NCBI RefSeq assembly: GCF_005765165.1
Contig: NZ_VCIW01000015.1
Coordinates: 1 to 64,000 of the forward strand
Source: Paenibacillus antri
GTDB taxonomy: Bacteria; Bacillota; Bacilli; Paenibacillales; YIM-B00363
Length of the DNA: 64,000 nt
Reading direction: 5' to 3'
The translations under genes were made by a program, and so were the position numbers. Below, piece by piece: positions 1 to 8,396 of this stretch. Below the pieces are notes generated by a model. It saw nothing but the letters and a program-made list of their open reading frames with translations, ran no database searches and was not told where the DNA came from. Position 1 is the first letter of the stretch. Every line of letters starts with the position of its first letter.

Positions 1-143
1 AAAGCATCTAAGCGTGAAGCCCCCCTCAAGATGAGATTTCCCTGCTTGAAGACCCCATGTAGACGACGTGGTTGATAGGTTCGGGGTGGAAGCGCGGCAA
101 CGCGTGGAGCTGACGAATACTAATCGGTCGAGGACTTATCCAA
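1..143 (+). rRNA. 23S ribosomal RNA, 3' end (partial)
   Basis: The window opens inside a large-subunit rRNA. The stretch ending in CTAATCGGTCGAGGACTTAT followed by CCAA is the conserved 3' terminus of Bacilli 23S rRNA. Only about the last 143 bases are present. The 3' boundary is set by comparison with the known Bacillus 23S end and may be off by a few bases. A spacer of about 100 bases follows before the 5S gene and holds no tRNA. Confidence 0.93.
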
Positions 144-241
144 CATTTTCGGAGTGTACAATTGTTTCGCATCCAGTTTTCAGGGGGCAAGACTCCTTGA
201 ACGCAACATATTGTTGTTTCTTGGCGGAAACAACACCCAGG

Positions 242-358
242 TTTGGTGATAATGGCGGAAGGGAACCACGCGTACCCATCCCGAACACGAACGTTAAGCC
301 TTCCAGCGCCGATGGTACTTGGACCGCAGGGTCCCGGGAGAGTAGGACGTCGCCAAGC
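242..358 (+). rRNA. rrf: 5S ribosomal RNA
   Basis: About 117 bases matching the Bacillus 5S pattern: TTTGGTG at the start, CCCGAACACG and GTTAAGCC in the middle, GCGCCGATGGTA, then GAGAGTAGGACG and a closing GCCAAGC that pairs with the start. It is the last gene of the rRNA operon and is followed at once by a strong terminator. Confidence 0.95.
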
Positions 359-372
359 AGAAATAACAAGAA

Positions 373-408
373 CGCCTCCGATTCGCTTTGCCGATCGGAG
401 GTGTTTTT
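373..408 (+). terminator. rRNA operon terminator
   Basis: An 8-bp stem CCTCCGAT / ATCGGAGG (375-382 with 394-401) is extended by flanking bases and followed by GTGTTTTT. It lies 15 bases past the 5S gene and ends the rRNA operon. Confidence 0.9.
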
Positions 409-464
409 GCATTGGTTAAAGGTTATGGAACCCAAAATAAACGGAACGGGGGGGGGCTAACGAT

Positions 465-2090
465 ATGAAAAAAAAGTACGGGTGGACGCTGCAACGAAGA
501 ATCGCATGGTTTACCGTGTTCCTTGTTTTACTGATTATCGTTCAAATCGGCATCCTTACCTACTATTCCGTGTCGCGCACCGTCGAGAAAGAAATCGGCA
601 GTCGCGCGCTTCACATTGCTTCGCAGGTTGCGGCATCTCCGGAAGTTGTTCAAGGCTTTAAAGAAGAAGATCCGTCTGCGACGATTCAACCGTTCGTCGA
701 ACGCATTCGCATTCTTACGGACGCCGAATTTATCGTCGTCGGCGATGCCGAGGGCATCCGTTATTCTCATCCGATCCCGTCTCGCATCGGGAAGGAGATG
801 GTCGGCGGCGACAACGATCGCGCGCTGCTGCTTGGGGAATCCTATACGTCGAAGGCCAAAGGATCGCTCGGCTTATCGCTTCGAGGGAAAGTCCCCGTTC
901 GCGACGAGGCCGGGAACGTTATCGGCATCGTATCGGTCGGATTTCTGTTAGAGGATATTCGCCAAATGACGATCGACTACGGGAAGAAAATCGCTTGGGT
1001 CGCGGGGGCGGGGTTGTTCGTCGGCATCGCGGGCGCCATGCTGCTGGCGAGAAGTATTAAGCGAACGATGTTCGGACTCGAGCCGGAAGAAATTTCGTCG
1101 CTGTATCAAATTCGGGATACCGTCATCCAATCGATCCGCGAAGGCATCATGGTCGTGAATAAAGACGGGAACATCGAACTGCTCAATGAGACGGCTCGAA
1201 ACATCTTGTCGGTGCCGAAGGGGAAAAATATTATCGGGCAACCCGTGATCGAATACGTGCCGAACGGCCAATTGCTCGAAGTGCTGCGCACCGGAGAGCG
1301 CCAGCTGGACCAAGAGAGCGACTTAGGCGGGAAAACGATCATCGCCAACCGGATTCCCGTGAAATCCGGAGGAGAGGTGATCGGCGTCGTATCCAGCTTC
1401 CGCTTAAAATCGGAGATCGATCAGCTGACCGAAGAATTGTCCCAAGTCCAACGTTATTCGGAAGCGCTTCGGGCTCAAACCCATGAGTATAATAACTTTT
1501 TATACACCGTCTCGGGTCTCATTCAGTTAGGGGCTTATGACGAAGCGTTGGAATTGATCCATAAAGAATCGAGCGATACGCAGGACTGGATCCAGGTAAT
1601 TACGGACCGGATTCGCGACCCGGCGGTAGGCGGCATCCTGCTCGGATTTATGAACCGCTCCAGGGAGTTGAAGGTCGATTTGACGTTGGATCGGGAGAGC
1701 TCGCTGAAGAAGCTGCCGGCTCGGATCCGAAGCGAGTCCGTCGTTTCGATTCTCGGCAATTTGGTTACGAACGCGTTCGAGGCGGTCGGGAGGAACGACG
1801 AAGCCGACCGTAAGGTACGAATTTTCTTGCTCGATCTCGGCGACGATCTTCTGCTTGAGGTCGAAGATTCCGGTCCGGGAATCGCTGATGAAGATATGCC
1901 GTACCTATTCGAGCTCGGGTTTACGACGAAGGAAGCGAAACACGGAAAACGCGGCTTCGGCTTAACGAGAGTCGCGGAGCTTACAAAGCAGTTAGGAGGC
2001 ACCGTCTCCGTAGAGGAAGGCGAATGGGGCGGCGCTCGCTTTGTCGTAGCGATACCGAAGGAAGGACGGCAGGGGAATGAATCCGAATAA
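465..2090 (+). CDS. CitA/DcuS-family sensor histidine kinase
   Basis: Membrane sensor kinase of 541 residues, the CitA/DcuS/MalK type that senses C4-dicarboxylates or citrate. Order of parts: transmembrane helix at about 15-36, extracellular sensor (sCache/PDC-like) about 40-170, second helix about 175-196, cytoplasmic PAS about 215-320, then the dimerisation and phosphoacceptor region with the family pattern THEYNNF (His340, from codon position 1482) and a HATPase domain with N box (NLVTNAFEAV) and G boxes (DSGPGI, GFGL). The ATG at 465 follows a long G-rich ribosome binding site. The response regulator gene overlaps its end by 14 bases, so the pair is translationally coupled. The neighbouring Tct transporter and malic enzyme suggest the ligand is citrate, malate or a related acid; that is inference. 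Confidence 0.93.
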   Translation: MKKKYGWTLQRRIAWFTVFLVLLIIVQIGILTYYSVSRTVEKEIGSRALHIASQVAASPEVVQGFKEEDPSATIQPFVERIRILTDAEFIVVGDAEGIRYSHPIPSRIGKEMVGGDNDRALLLGESYTSKAKGSLGLSLRGKVPVRDEAGNVIGIVSVGFLLEDIRQMTIDYGKKIAWVAGAGLFVGIAGAMLLARSIKRTMFGLEPEEISSLYQIRDTVIQSIREGIMVVNKDGNIELLNETARNILSVPKGKNIIGQPVIEYVPNGQLLEVLRTGERQLDQESDLGGKTIIANRIPVKSGGEVIGVVSSFRLKSEIDQLTEELSQVQRYSEALRAQTHEYNNFLYTVSGLIQLGAYDEALELIHKESSDTQDWIQVITDRIRDPAVGGILLGFMNRSRELKVDLTLDRESSLKKLPARIRSESVVSILGNLVTNAFEAVGRNDEADRKVRIFLLDLGDDLLLEVEDSGPGIADEDMPYLFELGFTTKEAKHGKRGFGLTRVAELTKQLGGTVSVEEGEWGGARFVVAIPKEGRQGNESE

Positions 2091-2790
2091 AGAACCGCCT
2101 ATTGAGGTGCTAATCGTCGAGGACGATCTACGGATCGCGGAAATTCATCGCCGATTTACGGAGAAGCACGACGGATTCCGGATCGTGGCGACGGCGTCGA
2201 CCGGGGAGGAGGCTAAAGATTGGTTAAGCGTCGTCAAGCCGAACCTGGTTTTATTGGACGTTTATCTGCCCGATATGCTGGGAATCGATCTCGTGCGGTT
2301 TATCCGCAACGAAAACCTCGATACGGATATTATTATGATCACCGCCGCGTCGGAGACGGATGTCGTGAAGCATGCGATGCACGGCGGCGTATTCGATTTT
2401 ATCATGAAGCCGCTTACCTATGAACGCTTCAAGAACAGTCTGGACCGGTACCGCGAGGCGCGGGCGCATCTGCGGGGAAGCTCCCGGCTGACCTCGGAAC
2501 AAATCGAACGGCTGTGGCAGGGAACGGTGGCGACGGGCGCAGCGCTTCGGGAATCGAGCGAAGCGATGCCCAAAGGAATCGACCCGCTGACGCTGGAGAA
2601 GGTGATGGAAAGCATTCGTCTTTCCGGACCGGAGGGCGTTACGGCGGAATCGGTGAGCGGCAATACCGGGCTTAGCCGTTCCACCTCGCGCAGATATTTG
2701 GAATACCTCGTCTCGCAGAAAAAGCTTACCGCGCAGCTGAACTACGGCACGATCGGAAGGCCGGAACGAAGGTACGTCGCAAAGCCGTGA
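2077..2790 (+). CDS. CitB/DcuR-family response regulator
   Basis: Response regulator of 237 residues partnering the kinase directly upstream. The receiver domain (about 10-125) has the acidic pair EDD and the phosphoacceptor Asp61 in LLLDVYLPD, with the conserved Lys in the FIMKPL motif. The C-terminal part (about 160-237) is a helix-turn-helix of the DcuR/CitB kind, with GLSRSTSRRYLEYL as the recognition region. Its likely targets are the promoter ahead of the tct genes 130 bases downstream; this is inferred from position. It ends in a good terminator, so the transporter genes have a separate transcript. Confidence 0.92.
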   Translation: MNPNKEPPIEVLIVEDDLRIAEIHRRFTEKHDGFRIVATASTGEEAKDWLSVVKPNLVLLDVYLPDMLGIDLVRFIRNENLDTDIIMITAASETDVVKHAMHGGVFDFIMKPLTYERFKNSLDRYREARAHLRGSSRLTSEQIERLWQGTVATGAALRESSEAMPKGIDPLTLEKVMESIRLSGPEGVTAESVSGNTGLSRSTSRRYLEYLVSQKKLTAQLNYGTIGRPERRYVAKP

Positions 2791-2833
2791 TTTTTATGAT
2801 CAAAAGGAACGAAAAGACGTTAATACCGTTTAT

Positions 2834-2864
2834 GACCGCAAACTAGGAGCGGTCATTTTTTTTT
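2834..2864 (+). terminator. Terminator after the two-component genes
   Basis: A 7-bp perfect stem TGACCGC / GCGGTCA (2834-2840 with 2850-2856) followed by eight T. It separates the regulatory genes from the transporter operon. Confidence 0.88.
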
Positions 2865-2873
2865 GTTACAGTA

Positions 2874-2887
2874 AGTGAGCGCTTTCA
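2874..2887 (+). promoter_or_regulatory. Possible CcpA (cre) operator before tctC
   Basis: AGTGAGCGCTTTCA has a perfect right half (GCGCTTTCA) of the catabolite-responsive element and two mismatches to the degenerate consensus overall. It sits about 40 bases before the tctC start, where a repressor site for a secondary carbon source transporter would be expected. Weak single-site evidence. Confidence 0.35.
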
Positions 2888-2922
2888 TTCCGGCGTAATC
2901 ATATGGTCCAGGGGGTCCAACC

Positions 2923-3939
2923 ATGAACAAACGGTTTTCCAAAACGATACCTGCACTTTTATTTGCAAGCGCTTTAGTCGCATCGCTCGCCGCATGTTCG
3001 ACGGGAGGCGCCGGCGGCGGCAGCGCCTACCCGGAGCGGGCGATAACGATCGTAGCGCCGTCCGGTGCGGGCGGCGGCTGGGATAAGACGGCTCGCTCGG
3101 TCGCGAAGGTGCTAAGCGAAACGAAGCTCGTCGAAAAATCGATCACGGTCGAAAATAAACCGGGCGGCGGCGGCGCCGTATTTATGGCGGAATACGCGAC
3201 GGCGGACGCGAAGAACGATTACAAGCTGTTCGTCAACTCGCCGCCGATTTTGATCAACCACAACAAGAAGGAAGGGAACAGCCCATACGGGTACAAGGAT
3301 ACGACGCCTCTCGCGCAATTGACGAAAGATTTCGGAGCGGTCGTCGTCGGCGCGGATTCGCCGTATAACGATCTGCCGAGCTTGCTGGACGCGATCAAAG
3401 CCGATCCTACTTCGATCACCGTAGCCGGCGGATCGGCTCCGGGCTCGATGGACCACCTGATCGCCGTGCTCCCTGCCTTTAAATACGGGATCGATCCGAA
3501 GCAAGTGAAGTATGTGTCGTATGACGGCGGAGGCGAAGCAATCGCCGCGCTGCTTGGCGGGTCGGCCGACGTCATCGCGACGGACGTGTCCGGCGTAGGC
3601 GAGTACTTGAAGGCCGGCAAGGTGAAGGTGCTCGGGATTAGCGCGCCGGAACGGCTGGTCGGCGAGCTCGGCGAGCTGAAGACGTTCAAGGAGCAGGGCG
3701 TCGAAGCGGAATTTTTGATTTGGCGCGGCGTGTTCGGCCCGAAAGAAATGTCCGACGGCGCCAAGACGTACTGGTCGGAAAAACTCAAAGCGCTCTCAGA
3801 CAACGAGGCTTGGAAGGCCGAACTGCAAGCGAACGCATGGGAAAGCGATTATAAAGATGCCGAAGCGTTCGCGGCGTTCCTTGCTGAACAGGACAAATTG
3901 GTGCAAGAGTTGTTATCCGCGCTCGGTATGTCGAAATAA
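2923..3939 (+). CDS. tctC: Tripartite tricarboxylate transporter, substrate-binding lipoprotein (TctC/Bug)
   Basis: Extracytoplasmic binding protein of 338 residues. It has a lipoprotein signal with the lipobox LAAC (Cys25) followed by a Gly/Ser linker, then the Bug/TctC fold: YPERAITIVAPSGAGGGWD at the first strand and loop, the AGGSAPGSMDH ligand loop near 165, and a GGGEAIAALLGG segment. It captures a carboxylate and delivers it to the TctAB membrane parts encoded next. A hairpin after the gene probably makes the binding protein more abundant than the membrane subunits. Family members bind citrate, tricarballylate, malate or aromatic acids, so the substrate is not fixed by sequence. Confidence 0.93.
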   Translation: MNKRFSKTIPALLFASALVASLAACSTGGAGGGSAYPERAITIVAPSGAGGGWDKTARSVAKVLSETKLVEKSITVENKPGGGGAVFMAEYATADAKNDYKLFVNSPPILINHNKKEGNSPYGYKDTTPLAQLTKDFGAVVVGADSPYNDLPSLLDAIKADPTSITVAGGSAPGSMDHLIAVLPAFKYGIDPKQVKYVSYDGGGEAIAALLGGSADVIATDVSGVGEYLKAGKVKVLGISAPERLVGELGELKTFKEQGVEAEFLIWRGVFGPKEMSDGAKTYWSEKLKALSDNEAWKAELQANAWESDYKDAEAFAAFLAEQDKLVQELLSALGMSK

Positions 3940-3953
3940 CGATACCGCCGGCC

Positions 3954-3984
3954 GAGAGAAGGGGGAACCCCTTCTCTCCTTTTT
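3954..3984 (+). terminator. Intra-operon terminator between tctC and tctB
   Basis: An 11-bp stem GAGAGAAGGGG / CCCCTTCTCTC with a short loop, followed by CTTTTT. It lies between the binding-protein gene and the membrane-subunit genes, 25 bases before tctB, so it most likely acts as a partial terminator that lowers expression of the downstream genes. Confidence 0.8.
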
Positions 3985-4008
3985 CACCTAAGAGAGGAGG
4001 TTTCCTTC

Positions 4009-4467
4009 ATGAGCAAAACGTTCAGCCGGATCGTCAGCATCGCGCTGTTCGTCCTTGGGGCGGCTTTCCTTATGGAGAGCGGACGGATTTCGGAAAGCGC
4101 GTACGGGAGCAACGTCGGTCCGAATCTGTTTCCGATGGGGCTCGGCATTCTGCTGATGCTGCTATGCGTCCGATTGTTTTATGAAACGTTCCGGTATCCG
4201 AAAGAGGAAGGCGAGCCTTCGGTCAAGCTCGACTATAAACGATTTCTTATGATTTTGGGGGCGGCGCTGCTTTATGCGATGCTGCTGCAACCGCTCGGTT
4301 ATTTGATTACGACCTTCGCGTTCCTGACGTTTAGTTTTCAGGTGATGGAGAAGGGGAAGTTATGGAAAAGCTTGGCCATAGCCGCCGCTTTCGCGTTCGG
4401 AGTGTATTTCTTATTCGTTGGCGTGCTGGAAGGCTCGCTGCCGGGCCTCCCGGTCTGGTTCCGGTAA
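4009..4467 (+). CDS. tctB: Tripartite tricarboxylate transporter, small membrane subunit (TctB)
   Basis: 152-residue hydrophobic protein with four predicted membrane segments, matching the size and layout of TctB (DUF1468), the small subunit of the Tct secondary transporter. It is preceded by GAGAGGAGG and followed 25 bases later by tctA. TctB sequences are poorly conserved, so the call rests on size, topology and its place between tctC and tctA. Confidence 0.87.
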   Translation: MSKTFSRIVSIALFVLGAAFLMESGRISESAYGSNVGPNLFPMGLGILLMLLCVRLFYETFRYPKEEGEPSVKLDYKRFLMILGAALLYAMLLQPLGYLITTFAFLTFSFQVMEKGKLWKSLAIAAAFAFGVYFLFVGVLEGSLPGLPVWFR

Positions 4468-4492
4468 CTAGAGAGAAAAGGAGGGATAGAGA

Positions 4493-6019
4493 GTGGATAC
4501 GATCCAATTTTTAATGAACGGCTTCGCCGAAGCGCTGCAATGGCATAATCTCGTCTTCGCCTTCGTCGGCGTGCTGATCGGGACGGCGGTCGGCGTGCTG
4601 CCGGGCATCGGACCGATGAGCGGGGTGGCGCTCCTCATCCCGGTCACCGCGTCGCTGACCGCCGGTCAGGAACCGGAATCCGCGGCGGCCAGCGCCATCA
4701 TCCTGTTGGCCGGCGTCTACTACGGCGCCATGTACGGAGGGTCGACGACGTCGATTCTACTGAATACGCCGGGGGAGTCGTCTTCGGTCGTAACCGCGTT
4801 GGACGGATACCAGCTCGCGCGGCAAGGACGGGCGGGCTCGGCGCTCGCGATCGCGGCGATAGGCTCCTTCGTCGCCGGCATCGTGGCGCTCGTCGGACTC
4901 GTGGCGCTGGCGCAGCCGTTGTCGGCCGTCGCGTTGTCGTTCGGGCCGGCGGAATACTTTTCGCTCATGTTATTGGGTTTATGTGCGGTCAGCGGTCTCG
5001 CCGGAAAGTCGATGACGAAGGCGCTACTGATGACGGTGCTCGGGCTGCTGCTCGCGACGATCGGGATCGACAGCGTGTCCGGGGTGGCCCGCTTCACGTA
5101 TGGTATCCCGGTACTATATTCCGGGTTGGAATTTTTGACGATCGCGGTCGGTTTGTTCGCGCTCGGGGAAGTGTTTAAGACGATTCTGGAACGAGAAAAC
5201 GGCGGAGGAACGATCGCGAAGGTCGGACGCATCCTGCCGACGAGGCAGGATTTGAAGGACAGCGGCGGTCCGATTTTGCGAGGCTCCATCCTAGGCTTCT
5301 TCATCGGCATCTTGCCGGGCGCGGGAGCGACGCTCGCTTCTTTCTTCTCTTACATCATGGAGAAGAAAATCAGCAAACATCCGAAGAAGTTCGGCCATGG
5401 CGCCATCGAAGGCGTCGCCGCGCCGGAATCGGCGAATAACGGGGCGTCGGGCGGGGCGTTGATTCCGCTGCTGACTCTGGGCATCCCCGGTTCGGGCACG
5501 ACGGCGATCTTAATGGGCGCGCTGATCATGTACAACGTCCAGCCGGGTCCGCTGTTATTCACGGATCACCCGACGATCGCTTGGGGGCTGATCGCAAGCA
5601 TGTTTATCGGCAACTTGATGCTGCTCGTGCTGAACATGCCGCTCGTGAAAGTTTTCGCCAAAATTATCGACACGCCGGCCAAATATTTGCTGCCGATCAT
5701 TATCGCGATCTCGATCTTCGGCGTATACGCGGTGCAGTATACGACGTTCGATCTATTGCTCTTGATCGGATGCGGCGTCGTCGGATATTTCTTATCGAAG
5801 CATGATTTCCCGATCGCCCCGCTTGTGTTGGCGATCGTGCTCGGACCGATGATCGAAACCAACATGAGGCGCGCGCTGACGATTTCCAACGGCGACTTCA
5901 TGATTTTCCTTCAGAAGCCGGTTTCGGTCTTGTTCTTAGCGATCGCCATGCTGTGGATGGTCGTGCCGCTCCTGCTGAAGAGCAGAGGCAAGAACGTCAT
6001 CGTAAGCGAAGAAGCATGA
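4493..6019 (+). CDS. tctA: Tripartite tricarboxylate transporter, large membrane subunit (TctA)
   Basis: 508-residue polytopic membrane protein, the main translocation subunit of the Tct system, driven by an ion gradient. It carries family hallmarks: GTAVGVLPGIGPMSGVALLIP near residue 35, YYGAMYGGSTTSILLNTPGE near 85, and GALIPLLTLGIPGSGTTAILMGAL near 320. The GTG start at 4493 has a strong AAAGGAGG site. The stop overlaps the ATG of the next permease gene (ATGA), showing coupling. Confidence 0.95.
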   Translation: MDTIQFLMNGFAEALQWHNLVFAFVGVLIGTAVGVLPGIGPMSGVALLIPVTASLTAGQEPESAAASAIILLAGVYYGAMYGGSTTSILLNTPGESSSVVTALDGYQLARQGRAGSALAIAAIGSFVAGIVALVGLVALAQPLSAVALSFGPAEYFSLMLLGLCAVSGLAGKSMTKALLMTVLGLLLATIGIDSVSGVARFTYGIPVLYSGLEFLTIAVGLFALGEVFKTILERENGGGTIAKVGRILPTRQDLKDSGGPILRGSILGFFIGILPGAGATLASFFSYIMEKKISKHPKKFGHGAIEGVAAPESANNGASGGALIPLLTLGIPGSGTTAILMGALIMYNVQPGPLLFTDHPTIAWGLIASMFIGNLMLLVLNMPLVKVFAKIIDTPAKYLLPIIIAISIFGVYAVQYTTFDLLLLIGCGVVGYFLSKHDFPIAPLVLAIVLGPMIETNMRRALTISNGDFMIFLQKPVSVLFLAIAMLWMVVPLLLKSRGKNVIVSEEA

Positions 6020-6945
6020 GCGTCCTGCTTCTGATCGTGCAAGAGGTGATGGTCCCGTTCTTCTTGTTAGCCGGACTGGGCGCCTTCTTGCAACGACGGC
6101 TCCGCTTCGACATGGGAACGTTGTCCAAGCTATTAAATGTGTATTTGCTGCCGGCGGTATGCTTCGTAAAGCTGTTTGACAGCTCGATCGACGCGGCGCT
6201 TGCCGGAGCTACGATCGGTTTCTGGTTGTTGTTGAACGCGACGCTCAGCCTCCTCTCCGCCGCGGCGGTCAAGGCGGTTCGCATCGGGAAGGAAGACGCG
6301 GACGTCGTCCAGAACAGCTTCATCCTAAGCAACCAAGGGAATTACGGATTGCCCGTCAGCGAGCTCGTATTCGCGCAGCATCCGCTCGGCGTCTCCGTAC
6401 AGGTCATCATTTCCGTGATTCAAAATGTGTTTACGTACACCTTCGGCACGTTCCGGATGATTCCCGGCAAAGGCAAACAGCTGGCGGCGGCCCTCGCCGA
6501 GCATACCGTTCGGCTTCCGGTCATCTATGCGATGCTGGGCGCGGCGGCCCTTCGAATGCTGGACGTTCGAATCCCGGCGATTCTATGGGAACCTGTCGCA
6601 GGGGTATCGGACGCGTTCTTCGCGATCGCCTTGTTGACGCTCGGGGCGCAGCTGGCGAACGTTCAAGCGCTAAGCTTGGGCCGATCGGTCCTGCTGGGCA
6701 CGATCGGACGGCTGCTGTTCGCGCCGGTCGTCGCGTTCGCGCTGATCCGCGGTTTCGGCTGGGACGGCGTGTTCGCTCAAGCGTTATTCATGGCTAGCGC
6801 GTACCCGGTTTCCCGGAACAGTTCGTTGATCGCTTTGGAATACGGCCGAAGTCCGGAGCTGGCCGCGCAATTGGTGGCGGTCACGACCGCAATCAGCTGC
6901 GTTACGGTGACGGCGGTCATCTCGTTGGCGTTGTATATTTGGTAA
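6016..6945 (+). CDS. AEC-family transporter (auxin efflux carrier / malate permease-like)
   Basis: Membrane protein of 309 residues with about ten hydrophobic segments in the five-plus-five arrangement of the AEC family. Members in bacteria include malate and malonate permeases. Helix-break motifs near the middle (SNQGNYGLPV) and close to the end (SAYPVSRNSSLIALEYG) are typical. I chose the ATG at 6016, which overlaps the tctA stop codon; an in-frame upstream start at 5953 would lie within tctA and lacks support. Its place between a carboxylate importer and malic enzyme suggests a role in carboxylate movement. Confidence 0.82.
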   Translation: MSVLLLIVQEVMVPFFLLAGLGAFLQRRLRFDMGTLSKLLNVYLLPAVCFVKLFDSSIDAALAGATIGFWLLLNATLSLLSAAAVKAVRIGKEDADVVQNSFILSNQGNYGLPVSELVFAQHPLGVSVQVIISVIQNVFTYTFGTFRMIPGKGKQLAAALAEHTVRLPVIYAMLGAAALRMLDVRIPAILWEPVAGVSDAFFAIALLTLGAQLANVQALSLGRSVLLGTIGRLLFAPVVAFALIRGFGWDGVFAQALFMASAYPVSRNSSLIALEYGRSPELAAQLVAVTTAISCVTVTAVISLALYIW

Positions 6946-6961
6946 AAAGGGGTTTTGAAAC

Positions 6962-8374
6962 ATGGCGGGTCCGACTAGCGCAAGCACCACGATCGTATTG
7001 AGGTTGGAAATCGACAAGGAGAAGGCGACGTTCGGCAACATCGCGACGGCGATCGGGGAAGCGGGCGGCGATATCGTCGCCGTCGACGTGAATCGGCCGG
7101 GACGAACGACGACCGTTCGCGATATTACGGTGAACGTCATGGATTCACAACAAAGCAAGGCGATCGAACGGGTTTTGAACGATATGGACGGCGTACAAGT
7201 ATTGCAGGTGTCCGACCAGACGTTCCTGCTGCATCTCGGAGGTAAAATCGAAGTGACGCCGAAAATCGCCATCAAGACGCGCGACGATTTATCCCGCGTC
7301 TATACGCCGGGCGTCGCGCGGGTGTGCACCGCGATCCACGAACAACCGAGCCGGGCGCACTCGCTGACGATCAAGCGAAACACGATCGCCGTCGTATCCG
7401 ACGGTTCGGCGGTGCTCGGACTCGGGAATATCGGTCCGCTGGCCGCCATGCCCGTCATGGAAGGGAAAGCGATGCTGTTTAAGCAGCTGGCGGGCGTGGA
7501 CGCGTTCCCGATTTGCTTGGACACGCAGGATACCGAGGAAATCATTCGAACCATCAAGCTGATCGCGCCGGCGTTCGGCGGCATCAACCTGGAGGACATC
7601 TCGTCGCCCCGCTGCTTCGAGATCGAAGAACGGTTGACGCAAGAGCTGGATATTCCCGTCTTTCACGACGACCAACACGGCACCGCCGTCGTTCTGCTGG
7701 CGGGATTGTATAACGCCGTGAAGGTCGTGAGGAAACGGCTGGAGGATTGCAAGGTCGTCCTCTGCGGCGTCGGCGCGGCGGGCATCGCCTGCACGAAAAT
7801 TTTGCTTGCCGCGGGGGTACGCAATATCATCGGAGTCGATCGGGACGGCGCGCTCGTTCGCGGGAAATCGTACGCGCACGGCGCCTGGACATGGTATGCG
7901 GAGCATACGAATCCGAACGGGGAAGCCGGATCGTTGTCGGACGTCATCGACGGCGCGGACATATTCATCGGCGTATCCGGCCCGGGCGCGTTGAAGCCGG
8001 GGGACGTGAAACGAATGGCTCCGGATCCGATCGTCTTCGCCATGGCGAACCCGACGCCGGAAATTTCGCCGGAGGAGGCGGAAGGGTACGTGCGCGTCAT
8101 GGCGACCGGCCGATCCGATTACCCTAATCAGATCAATAACGTGTTGTGCTTCCCGGGGCTGTTCCGAGGAGTGCTCAATTGCAGAGCTTCGCGCGTGACG
8201 GAACGAATGAAATTGGCCGCGGCGCAAGCGATCGCCTCCGTCGTCACGAGCGAAGAATTGAACGAGCACTATATTATCCCGAGCGTGTTCAACCAATCGG
8301 TGGCGGATCGGGTGAAGGACGCAGTCATGGCTGCGGCGATCGAAGACGGCGTGGCGCGCCGTCGGCCGCGATAA
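6962..8374 (+). CDS. NAD-type malic enzyme with N-terminal ACT domain
   Basis: Oxidatively decarboxylates malate to pyruvate. 470 residues: an ACT regulatory domain at about 10-82 (VLRLEIDKEKATFGNIA...), the malic N domain with SRVYTPGVARVC and GSAVLGLGNIGP, metal-binding ...FGGINLEDISSPRCFEIE and DIPVFHDDQHGTA, and an NAD(P)-binding Rossmann motif GVGAAGIACTKIL. The dinucleotide preference cannot be settled from the motif alone. It lies 16 bases after the permease gene in the same operon, which supports malate as the substrate that is imported or produced. It resembles the Bacillus MleA/YtsJ group; the ACT domain points to amino-acid or metabolite control. Confidence 0.93.
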   Translation: MAGPTSASTTIVLRLEIDKEKATFGNIATAIGEAGGDIVAVDVNRPGRTTTVRDITVNVMDSQQSKAIERVLNDMDGVQVLQVSDQTFLLHLGGKIEVTPKIAIKTRDDLSRVYTPGVARVCTAIHEQPSRAHSLTIKRNTIAVVSDGSAVLGLGNIGPLAAMPVMEGKAMLFKQLAGVDAFPICLDTQDTEEIIRTIKLIAPAFGGINLEDISSPRCFEIEERLTQELDIPVFHDDQHGTAVVLLAGLYNAVKVVRKRLEDCKVVLCGVGAAGIACTKILLAAGVRNIIGVDRDGALVRGKSYAHGAWTWYAEHTNPNGEAGSLSDVIDGADIFIGVSGPGALKPGDVKRMAPDPIVFAMANPTPEISPEEAEGYVRVMATGRSDYPNQINNVLCFPGLFRGVLNCRASRVTERMKLAAAQAIASVVTSEELNEHYIIPSVFNQSVADRVKDAVMAAAIEDGVARRRPR

Positions 8375-8396
8375 CTTTATCATCGGAGGCGCTTAT

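Noticed and set aside
144-241. Possible tRNA in the 23S-5S spacer.
   Set aside because: No cloverleaf or TTCGA-type T loop is present.
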